Assembly: GCA_009936765.1 (NCBI GenBank)
Contig: JAACDL010000063.1
Coordinates: 1 to 11,954, forward strand
DNA length: 11,954 nt
Reading direction: 5' to 3'
Origin: Methanobacteriota archaeon
GTDB taxonomy: Archaea; Thermoplasmatota; Poseidoniia; Poseidoniales; Poseidoniaceae
A program made the position numbers and the translations under genes. Below the pieces are notes generated by a model. The model was not told the DNA's origin. It did no database searches and was given only the letters and a program-made list of their open reading frames with translations. This document shows positions 1-6,142 of this stretch, one piece after another (the stretch's first letter is position 1; each line of letters starts with the position of its first letter).

Positions 1-1
1 G

Positions 2-3000
2 TATGATAACCGAATCAAGCACTCTCCAATCAGTTTCGAAATAACCGGTGGATTATTCGGCAACAGAACCAATCCTTCCAACTTCTCAGGATTCGACAAT
101 AATGGTTACAGAACCGATGTTGACGGATGGGCATCTCTGACATTCGTTCAGAACCTAGGCGCTAATGGCACTTGGAAACAAGTCCGTTGGAACTCTACAA
201 TGGATAACGGAGTCGGACAAACACCTGGCGGATATGAGGAAATAGTTTGGAACGACTTGACCAAGACTCACAATGTATTGGTAGATAGTTCTGGAATGCC
301 TGTAAGATATGACTATTCTAACACAAGTCTACCGGCTGGCGACATTGAAATCGCAGCCTCGGTCCTTCCAAGTTTGGCCGATGAGTGGCCGTTCCCGTAT
401 TTACACGGGGACTCATCCGATCCATTCCCAGTTCGAGTAATGCATCGCATGAACATCGAAGGTGAACTAATTGTTAGCGGACTATCAGCTGTGTATTATT
501 GGGACGGAACCATCAACAACGGAGATGGAACATTCGGTAATTGGGCTACATTATTCCACCAGCAAGCGCTTAACGCAGCAGGAGTAACTTACGAAGAGGC
601 AAAGGTCTTGAGGCCTTATCCAAGTTTGTGGGATGGAGTTCCTGACAACTTGCCGGGCGAAGCAATCAATTTGCGAAACTTCCTACATGTCAATAATACA
701 CACTGGTTCATCGCTCTTGTTAACGGCGGAGATAGTGACTTGCCACCATGTGGACAAGTTGATCCAACCGATCCAGCAAGTCCTGTGCGCTGTGAAATTG
801 TCCCTGAAATGAATACAGGAGAGACATTCGGCGTTCAAGGAACGATTACCAACCGTACTAACGACCCTTGGGATCAAGACCCAATTGCATTACAGGTTGA
901 TATTGACGGCAACGGCCAATTCCTAGGTAGTGGAGAAACTGCTTACACCCAACGCCCAGTAATGGATAATGGCGAAGCAACCTTCGATTACAACTGGACC
1001 TGGTACAGCCAATTCGCTGCAGGAACTTACGGTGTACGTGTAGATTTCACCAACAATGCATACTACTTCACAGGAAATTCGACCAATCTAGCGGCCACTG
1101 GTGCTTACATCAACGTAACAGTTGTTGGAACAACACAGTTCCAGATGACTAGCGTTCCGAGATTATATCGTAACACTACAACCACTATTGAAGCTAGGTT
1201 GCTTGACAACTCATTGCAACCTCTTCGTCAATCACCAGTCACCTGGACATGGTCATATGATGGAAGAAGCGGCGTTAATTATACAGACGACCTTGGAATA
1301 TTCTCCATACCGTTTGACATCAACCCTCAAGACTCTCTAGGAAACTATTCTCTACAATTTGAATATGAAGGTAATAGACTGATGAAAGGAAATGTCGATA
1401 GCCAGAGCGTTTGGGTTGTTTCAAGAACATTCGTTAACGTGATATCAGCAGATTCTAATGTTAGAGAATCTGGAGATAGATGGGGCTTTACTGCTCAGGT
1501 CACAGACGACAATAAGACTGCGACTATTAGAGACTCAGGCGGTAGAGAATTAAGCGGCCCTAACACGCCAAATGGAGGTTTAGTCGATGTTATCTATGAA
1601 GGATTAGACTTCGAAGGCGTTCTACACAGACAGGTTGTTGCAACACTTGCTCCAAACGCAGGTTTGATTTCTCTTCCAGAGCCACAAACAGATGACAGCC
1701 ACTTATGTTTCTATGATGGAAACGGAGATGGAATCCCTGATCGTGACTCTAACGGAAACGGACAATTGGACGATTCTGAAGCAATAGGTTGTTTGAAGGC
1801 CAATGTATCACCATTGAACCCACAACTATTGAGGGATGACCCTGATAGTTTCCTACCAGATGGCTTCGGCCCAGTATCTGTCTACCTAAGGTTCCGTGAG
1901 ACATTGCCTAACGAAGGCTGTGAGGTTCTAGAAGTTCAGTACCTATCTATGCAAGGAAAGTGGGACCCATGTGTCGATCAAATCGGTAACGACCACTTCC
2001 GCGTCCAAATGGCTTACAATGCAAACGGTTTCTCATTAATTGGAAGAACATCCTTAGATGTAGATGACCAGATTGTTTACACAAGCGAAATCGACCCACT
2101 AACTGGGGAGATTGTTCCTAAACCGATGATTGTAACCGGACAATTAACTGATGAACTAGACACAAATCTAACTTTCAGAAATATCCGTGTCAATTACGAG
2201 ATGGTAAACAGCCCGGCAGGCCCAGTTGCTTGTTACAACGGAATCACTGACATCAACGGAATGTACGCTATCACCTGTCCTCTATCAGATGTAATGGCGG
2301 GCAAGGCTCGTGTAACAGTATCTTACTCTGCATGGGACAACAATGATGCTTATCGCTACCAGAATAAGACAGTACAGACAGAATTCGATGTCTTCAGTAA
2401 TTCGACATTACAGATTGCTGAAGTTGGACCTTTCAAGTCTAACGTTGAAACATATGTTGCTCCGAACAATGGGACAGCATTCCCGGTACTGTACCTCAAG
2501 GAAAGCTTCCACATCGATGCAATTCTAACTCAGTCTAATGGACAATATGTGGGTGGAAAGTGTTTGAACATCTATCTGGATCCTCAGAAGAATGTACGCC
2601 CGCTTGCGAGTATCAACACCAGAGAGTCCGACGGAATGGTAGAATGGTTCAGTGGAGACCCAAGTCAAAACCCTGGGTTGAAAGGTGTCGAAACTACCGG
2701 TGGAGAACTTGAAGGATTCAGACTATTGCGAGTTGCATTCGAACCTGATTTGAATATCCCTGGTGGATGTGATAAAGATACGAGCAATGTTCTGAATGGA
2801 TCACACATGGACATCGTAGTCCTCGTTAGAAGCAAGGTAGATTTGCAAGTCAAGACTACTTGGTCATTCGTTAACAACAATGGATTAGATACTGATGACA
2901 ACGTGCATGGAGAGATTGCTCTATTACGTGACAGACTAGACTTGGCAGTTGAGAACGAAGAAATTTACTTCGTCCGTCAATATTGGGACTCAGATAACAT

Positions 3001-3802
3001 GGAATGGGTCGTCGAAGGACGCAACGAATCCTACACCAATGAGCAAGGAATCGCTTCATTCGATTGGGCATTCGCAGGAAAAACCTGTGCCGGAGAAAGC
3101 TGTGTTGGAGATTGGAAAATAACAGCATACTACCCTGGTTCAACATTCTTCGCAGAGTCTAGTGACGATGAAAACATCTCTCATGAGATTCATTGGAAGA
3201 AGGCAACTGTTACAGACCAAAGCGAAGGAATTTTCACACCGAGCACAATTATGGCTATTGTCATAGTTCTATTAGGTGCAGCAATTGCTGGTGTAATGTA
3301 TTATCAGCGAGTAGTCGCAAGGCGCCAAGTCGAAGCACTCCGTGGTATCTTAACAGATACTATGCTACAGTTACAGGCTGCAAACGAATACATTGCAATC
3401 ATCTTCGATTGTTACAAGCAGTTGGTCAAGCACTTCCGTAGACACGGCTTCATGAAGAAGGTATACGAAACAACACGTGAATTCGAGAGCGCTGTGCGTG
3501 GTGCATTCCACATGGTCCCTGCTGACCAATTGGATTCATTCATTGCTATCTTCGAAGAAGCACGCTATTCAGATCACGAAATTGGCCCAAGCCATCGTGA
3601 CCGCGCTATTGAGACACTGAACGCGATTACACAGAGCCTTTCAATCGCTCTTGGTGACGGCGGAATGGTTACTCGTGGCGATCAACATGAAGCGAAACTC
3701 TACGGCGGACTTACCAAAGCAGGCGAATTCGTTGCTGCAGATGGAACTGTAAAGCAAGCAGGTGTCGATGACAACGCAGATGCTTCAGATTTCAAAATTT
3801 GA
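2..3802 (+). CDS. Giant membrane-anchored surface protein with C-terminal DUF4129-like cytoplasmic domain (5' end outside window)
   Basis: The reading frame is open from base 2, so the first in-frame ATG (200) is internal and the gene starts upstream; 1266 residues are visible. Nearly all of it looks extracellular: acidic, aromatic- and Asn-rich, beta-sandwich-like stretches with at least 15 NxS/T sequons, suggesting a glycosylated ectodomain of repeated Ig-like modules. A calcium-loop motif of thrombospondin-3/EF-loop type (DGNGDGIPDRDSNGNGQLDD) lies at 1715-1774. One membrane helix at 3248-3304 (IMAIVIVLLGAAIAGVMYY) is followed by basic residues (RVVARR), giving an outside-to-inside topology. 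The roughly 90 residues encoded at 3377-3640 resemble DUF4129: a Y-x2-L pair, an RRHG turn, a TTREFE helix start, then an F-x-EARYS segment and a closing helix. In archaea and bacteria DUF4129 often ends transglutaminase-like or MoxR/DUF58-associated membrane proteins; no transglutaminase domain is visible in this part. Module types are inferred by eye. The substrate or ligand is unknown. Confidence 0.9.
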   Translation, partial: YDNRIKHSPISFEITGGLFGNRTNPSNFSGFDNNGYRTDVDGWASLTFVQNLGANGTWKQVRWNSTMDNGVGQTPGGYEEIVWNDLTKTHNVLVDSSGMPVRYDYSNTSLPAGDIEIAASVLPSLADEWPFPYLHGDSSDPFPVRVMHRMNIEGELIVSGLSAVYYWDGTINNGDGTFGNWATLFHQQALNAAGVTYEEAKVLRPYPSLWDGVPDNLPGEAINLRNFLHVNNTHWFIALVNGGDSDLPPCGQVDPTDPASPVRCEIVPEMNTGETFGVQGTITNRTNDPWDQDPIALQVDIDGNGQFLGSGETAYTQRPVMDNGEATFDYNWTWYSQFAAGTYGVRVDFTNNAYYFTGNSTNLAATGAYINVTVVGTTQFQMTSVPRLYRNTTTTIEARLLDNSLQPLRQSPVTWTWSYDGRSGVNYTDDLGIFSIPFDINPQDSLGNYSLQFEYEGNRLMKGNVDSQSVWVVSRTFVNVISADSNVRESGDRWGFTAQVTDDNKTATIRDSGGRELSGPNTPNGGLVDVIYEGLDFEGVLHRQVVATLAPNAGLISLPEPQTDDSHLCFYDGNGDGIPDRDSNGNGQLDDSEAIGCLKANVSPLNPQLLRDDPDSFLPDGFGPVSVYLRFRETLPNEGCEVLEVQYLSMQGKWDPCVDQIGNDHFRVQMAYNANGFSLIGRTSLDVDDQIVYTSEIDPLTGEIVPKPMIVTGQLTDELDTNLTFRNIRVNYEMVNSPAGPVACYNGITDINGMYAITCPLSDVMAGKARVTVSYSAWDNNDAYRYQNKTVQTEFDVFSNSTLQIAEVGPFKSNVETYVAPNNGTAFPVLYLKESFHIDAILTQSNGQYVGGKCLNIYLDPQKNVRPLASINTRESDGMVEWFSGDPSQNPGLKGVETTGGELEGFRLLRVAFEPDLNIPGGCDKDTSNVLNGSHMDIVVLVRSKVDLQVKTTWSFVNNNGLDTDDNVHGEIALLRDRLDLAVENEEIYFVRQYWDSDNMEWVVEGRNESYTNEQGIASFDWAFAGKTCAGESCVGDWKITAYYPGSTFFAESSDDENISHEIHWKKATVTDQSEGIFTPSTIMAIVIVLLGAAIAGVMYYQRVVARRQVEALRGILTDTMLQLQAANEYIAIIFDCYKQLVKHFRRHGFMKKVYETTREFESAVRGAFHMVPADQLDSFIAIFEEARYSDHEIGPSHRDRAIETLNAITQSLSIALGDGGMVTRGDQHEAKLYGGLTKAGEFVAADGTVKQAGVDDNADASDFKI

Positions 3803-3819
3803 AACAGTTCACGGCTTTA

Positions 3820-3851
3820 GGGCGAAGCGGGGGTATTCTCCCGCTTTGCCC
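3820..3851 (+). terminator. 14-bp hairpin just after the surface-protein gene (candidate 3'-end element)
   Basis: Bases 3820-3833 pair with 3838-3851 in 14 consecutive pairs, two of them G-U, closing a TATT loop. It begins 17 bases after the stop codon of the preceding gene. No T-run follows, so it is not a classical intrinsic terminator; archaeal termination usually depends on T-tracts. It may instead protect the 3' end of the message or slow polymerase. The structure is certain, the function is inferred. Confidence 0.4.
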
Positions 3852-3897
3852 GAATAACAGCGCAGGTTTGATGTGCCATATCCTCTGTGGGTGTGTC

Positions 3898-4341
3898 ATG
3901 AGTGATTGGAAGAGCCTAATCGACCAAGCAATGATGCAGGACGGAAGTAACACCATCGGCGCGCATGCTACCTATGGAAAAGCGGTACAGGCAGCCCTTC
4001 AAGCAACACAAAAAGAATTACACGATTTAGAAGCAGCCAAGGTGGTTGAATCGATTTACGGTGCATTGGTTGCTTATTCCCAGGTCGTAATGACTAGAAT
4101 GAAAGCAGAAGACCCAGAGGTGGGTGGAGTTGATCACGCATTCAGAGCAGGACAGGCGTATGGCGTATCTTGCGTATTGAACCATATCATTGATCAATTA
4201 ACAGATGTTGCATCAGTAACATCTCTACAAGCATTGGATGACTTTTCAGACACACTCCACAACGACATACTCGTTCAGGCAAGAGCCGCCGGATTGACAG
4301 TTGAATTATTGGATGCGAAGGGCGACATTCTTTTCGAATGA
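3898..4341 (+). CDS. Small, probably helical cytoplasmic protein of unknown function
   Basis: This encodes 147 residues (MSDWKSLIDQAMM...). I do not recognise the family. The frame is open further upstream to 3799, but that would cover the 3820-3851 hairpin and add a low-complexity Gly/Cys-rich leader. The ATG at 3898 follows GTGGGTG (3887-3893) at 4 bases, an acceptable match to the archaeal anti-Shine-Dalgarno, so I chose it. There is no signal peptide or membrane segment. The composition (Ala, Gln, Leu, Val with regularly spaced charges) suggests a mainly alpha-helical bundle, with a short strand-like end (LTVELLDAKGDILFE). It lies 95 bases after the surface-protein gene and 108 bases before the L18e operon, all on the same strand. 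The context gives no clear role; it could be a lineage-specific partner of either neighbour. Coding status is well supported by length and codon pattern. Confidence 0.8.
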   Translation: MSDWKSLIDQAMMQDGSNTIGAHATYGKAVQAALQATQKELHDLEAAKVVESIYGALVAYSQVVMTRMKAEDPEVGGVDHAFRAGQAYGVSCVLNHIIDQLTDVASVTSLQALDDFSDTLHNDILVQARAAGLTVELLDAKGDILFE

Positions 4342-4363
4342 ATCGTAGTGAACGCTGTACTTC

Positions 4364-4389
4364 GGCGCGAAACACACTTTGCTCGCGTC
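4364..4389 (+). other. Weak inverted repeat in the gap before the L18e operon
   Basis: GGCGCGA (4364-4370) pairs with TCGCGTC (4383-4389) over 7 bp, including one G-U, around a 12-base loop. It lies 22 bases after the stop of the 147-residue gene, in the 108-base gap that must also hold any promoter for the ribosomal operon. No convincing BRE/TATA pair could be placed there by eye. It may be a 3'-end structure of the upstream gene or chance. Confidence 0.22.
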
Positions 4390-4449
4390 GGTGACTTGAT
4401 AACAGGGTGGTCGGTCGGCGAGTTGCTTCTATAGCATCGAGGGAGTCAT

Positions 4450-4815
4450 ATGAGTAAACCTGAAAGCAAGACAAACCCAAATTTAGTCGGTCTAATCGGC
4501 GATTTGAAGGCACAGTCTCGCGAGACCGGCGCAGCTTTGTGGCGAGATGTCGCACGACGACTTTCAAAGAGTCGTAGTAACTGGGCAAACCCGAACCTTA
4601 GCCGCTTGAGCCGCCACTGCCCCGAGGGCGTAACAGTCCTCGTTCCAGGCAAGTTGCTCGGCAGCGGTGAAATTTCGGCTAAGCACGACGTCGCCGCATA
4701 CAGCATCAGCGCTGGAGCCCGTGAGAAGATTGAAGCTGCTGGAGGACGAGTTCTTTCACTAGCTGAATTAATGAACGAAAACCCAAACGGATCGGGGGTG
4801 TACCTCCTTGGTTGA
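4450..4815 (+). CDS. rpl18e: 50S ribosomal protein L18e (eL18)
   Basis: This 121-residue protein matches the archaeal/eukaryotic L18e family in length and motifs. These include NPNLVGLIGDLK near the start (residues 9-20), a W-R-D-V-A-R-R-L-S-K stretch, VTVLVPGKLLGSGE in the middle and a C-terminal NPNGSGVYLLG. L18e is a large-subunit protein related to bacterial L15/L18 folds that binds 23S rRNA. The ATG follows GAGGGAG (4439-4445) at 4 bases, which fixes the start. It is the first gene of an L18e-L13-S9-RpoN unit and its 3' end overlaps the L13 start by 8 bases. In most archaea this unit is preceded by rpoD (RNA polymerase subunit D); here it is preceded by an unknown gene. Confidence 0.96.
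   Translation: MSKPESKTNPNLVGLIGDLKAQSRETGAALWRDVARRLSKSRSNWANPNLSRLSRHCPEGVTVLVPGKLLGSGEISAKHDVAAYSISAGAREKIEAAGGRVLSLAELMNENPNGSGVYLLG
4794..4800 (+). promoter_or_regulatory. Ribosome binding site that decides the TTG start of L13
   Basis: GGGGGTG ends 7 bases before TTG at 4808 and pairs with the CACC part of the archaeal 16S 3' end. It lies inside the L18e reading frame. The alternative in-frame GTG at 4829 has no such site upstream, so TTG is the better start. Confidence 0.6.
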
Positions 4816-5296
4816 TAACACAACATACGTGTATGACGCAGATGGATTAGTCCTAGGCCGTTTGGCTAGCACAGTTGCTTCTCTTCTATTGAAGAGTACA
4901 CGTGCTGGAAACAGCGACCAAGTCGTTATTGTAAACGCAGAAAAGGCAATCGTATCTGGAAAGCCAACTTCTGTCTTTGCAACATACCACGACAAATACG
5001 CTCTAAACCACGCTCGAAATGGACCTTTCTTCCCTCGTATGCCTGACATGATTCTGAAAAGAACCGTGAGAGGAATGCTGCCTTACCAGGAAAAGAGCAG
5101 TGGCCGCAAAGCACTACGCAATCTACGTGTAGAAATTGGCTGCCCAAGCCACCTATCTGGTGATCTTCCTGAAGGTCACGAAACAGGTGACGACAGCCAG
5201 ATTCGCCGTGCCCTCCCAATGCGCTTCGTACGCTTGGGAGACATCAGCGCCAACCTCGGCGCACCAGCACACCGTTGGAACGGAGGTGAGCAGTGA
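4808..5296 (+). CDS. rpl13: 50S ribosomal protein L13 (uL13), TTG start
   Basis: This 162-residue protein is clearly L13: GLVLGRLAS near residue 14, VVIVNAEKAIVSG, and the family signature region FPRMPDMILKRTVRGMLP followed by SSGRKALRNLRVEIG. L13 is an early-assembling 23S rRNA-binding protein. It is slightly longer than typical archaeal L13 (about 140-150), with an acidic Gly/His insertion near residues 116-128 (LSGDLPEGHETGDDSQ). The start is TTG at 4808 with a good Shine-Dalgarno 7 bases upstream; starting there gives the expected N-terminal length before the VLGRLAS strand. The reading frame overlaps L18e by 8 bases and the stop shares one base with the S9 start (TGATG), so translational coupling along the operon is likely. 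Confidence 0.96.
   Translation: MVDNTTYVYDADGLVLGRLASTVASLLLKSTRAGNSDQVVIVNAEKAIVSGKPTSVFATYHDKYALNHARNGPFFPRMPDMILKRTVRGMLPYQEKSSGRKALRNLRVEIGCPSHLSGDLPEGHETGDDSQIRRALPMRFVRLGDISANLGAPAHRWNGGEQ
5282..5289 (+). promoter_or_regulatory. Strong ribosome binding site for S9
   Basis: GGAGGTGA is a full match to the archaeal anti-Shine-Dalgarno and ends 6 bases before ATG at 5296. This picks the ATG over the GTG three bases earlier (5293). It lies within the last codons of L13. Confidence 0.7.
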
Positions 5297-5730
5297 TGGC
5301 TCGTAAGGGAAAGAAAGTTGTACACATGTCAGGTAAGAGAAAGACTGCAGTTGCTCGTGCTACCGTAAAGGTCGGTAAGGGTAGAGTGCGTGTTAACAGC
5401 GAACCTATCGAGATTCTACAACCTGCTCTATCTCGCCGTAAGGCAATGGAGCCTCTAATCATTGCAGATGCAATGAAGCGTCTAGCTAAGGTAGACATCA
5501 ATATCCTAACCCATGGTGGTGGAATAATGGGCCAGACTGATGCGATGAGAACCGCAAGCGCTCGTGGACTAGTTCACTACAATGGTGGTGCGGAAGGCCT
5601 TGATGAGGAACTTCGTGATGAGTACCTACGATTTGATCGTAGCCTACTAGTCAACGACCCTCGCCGCAAGGAACCTAAACACCAGCTCGGTCGTGGTGCT
5701 CGCCGTAAGAAGCAGAAGTCGTACAGGTGA
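5296..5730 (+). CDS. rps9: 30S ribosomal protein S9 (uS9)
   Basis: This 144-residue protein carries the S9 hallmarks: SGKRKTAVARATVKVGKGRV near the N-terminus, HGGGIMGQTDAMRTASARGL in the middle and the basic C-terminal tail ending KKQKSYR, which in the family reaches toward the P-site tRNA. It has a short basic N-terminal extension (ARKGKKVVHM). The ATG shares its A with the L13 stop. The stop at 5728-5730 overlaps the ribosome binding site of rpoN (AGGTGAT, 5725-5731). These overlaps show one operon with coupled translation. Confidence 0.97.
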   Translation: MARKGKKVVHMSGKRKTAVARATVKVGKGRVRVNSEPIEILQPALSRRKAMEPLIIADAMKRLAKVDINILTHGGGIMGQTDAMRTASARGLVHYNGGAEGLDEELRDEYLRFDRSLLVNDPRRKEPKHQLGRGARRKKQKSYR

Positions 5731-5735
5731 TTTAG

Positions 5736-5939
5736 ATGATTATTCCAGTACGTTGTTTCAGTTGTGGCGGATTAATTGCTCACAAGTGGGAAGAATTCAA
5801 TGAAAAGAAGGATGCAGGTATCGACATCATGACCGCTCTCGATGAGATCGGACTTGATAGATACTGCTGCCGTAGAATGTACGTTTCACACATCGAACTC
5901 GTTACAGAGGTTGCACCATTCAGTGCACCTCGCCAATGA
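5736..5939 (+). CDS. rpoN: DNA-directed RNA polymerase subunit N (Rpb10 homologue)
   Basis: This 67-residue protein matches archaeal RpoN/eukaryotic Rpb10 over its whole length. It opens with MIIPVRCFSCGG and has the conserved RYCCRRMYVSHIEL segment. The four zinc ligands are Cys7, Cys10, Cys44 and Cys45, the unusual CX2C...CC zinc-bundle pattern of this family. RpoN is a small platform subunit that joins subunits D, L and P in polymerase assembly. The ATG follows AGGTGAT at 4 bases, and the gene lies 5 bases after S9. In many archaea rpoK, enolase and S2 follow; here a tRNA gene follows after 33 bases, so the operon appears to end at this gene. Confidence 0.97.
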   Translation: MIIPVRCFSCGGLIAHKWEEFNEKKDAGIDIMTALDEIGLDRYCCRRMYVSHIELVTEVAPFSAPRQ

Positions 5940-5972
5940 ATCGTTAGAAATAACATCTAATTCCCTGCTTAA

Positions 5973-6047
5973 GGGCCTGTGGGTTAGCTTGGCCTATACT
6001 TGGCGGCTGGGGGCCGTCAGACCCCAGTTCAAATCTGGGCAGGCCCA
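5973..6047 (+). tRNA. tRNA-Pro (anticodon GGG)
   Basis: A full cloverleaf can be folded. The acceptor GGGCCTG (5973-5979) pairs perfectly with CAGGCCC (6040-6046), with discriminator A at 6047. The D-arm carries TTAGCTTGG, typical of archaeal box A. The anticodon stem GGCGG/CCGTC (6002-6006/6014-6018, one G-U) closes the loop CTGGGGG, placing anticodon GGG at 6009-6011, which reads CCC and CCU proline codons. The T-arm is CCCAG-TTCAAAT-CTGGG (6023-6039). The D-stem is weak (three pairs, one of them G-U), and the variable loop has four bases. CCA is not encoded and there is no intron. The 33-base gap after rpoN contains an A/T-rich stretch (AGAAATAAC, 5946-5954) at about the right distance for a TATA-like element, but this is not compelling. 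Confidence 0.95.
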
Positions 6048-6081
6048 CTTGCATGGGAATGTGTGTTCTTCGTCTCAAATT

Positions 6082-6100
6082 GAGTCTCCGTAGGAGACTC
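6082..6100 (+). promoter_or_regulatory. Hairpin in the leader between tRNA-Pro and the beta-helix surface-protein gene
   Basis: GAGTCTCC (6082-6089) and GGAGACTC (6093-6100) form a perfect 8-bp stem with a GTA loop. It lies 35 bases after the tRNA end and 43 bases before the chosen start codon. A second copy of GTCTC at 6072-6076 can compete for the same partner GAGAC (6094-6098), and TTCG (6069-6072) can extend that pairing with CGAA (6100-6103). Whether it regulates the gene, or marks the 3' end of a tRNA precursor, cannot be told from the sequence. Confidence 0.4.
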
Positions 6101-6142
6101 GAAGGGAATGAGTTCATGGTAGATGAGGAGTCACCCGTAATT

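Noticed and set aside
200..202. ATG at 200 as the true start of the first surface protein
   Set aside because: The same frame is open back to base 2 with the same style of sequence, and no signal peptide follows this ATG, so the gene begins outside the window.
3799..3897. N-terminal extension of the 147-residue protein back to ATG 3799
   Set aside because: It would overlap the upstream stop and translate through the 3820-3851 hairpin into an atypical Gly/Cys-rich leader; ATG 3898 has a better ribosome binding site.
5842..6093. An 83-codon plus-strand frame overlapping rpoN and the tRNA
   Set aside because: It runs out of phase through rpoN and straight through a complete tRNA-Pro gene, so it cannot be a real protein gene.
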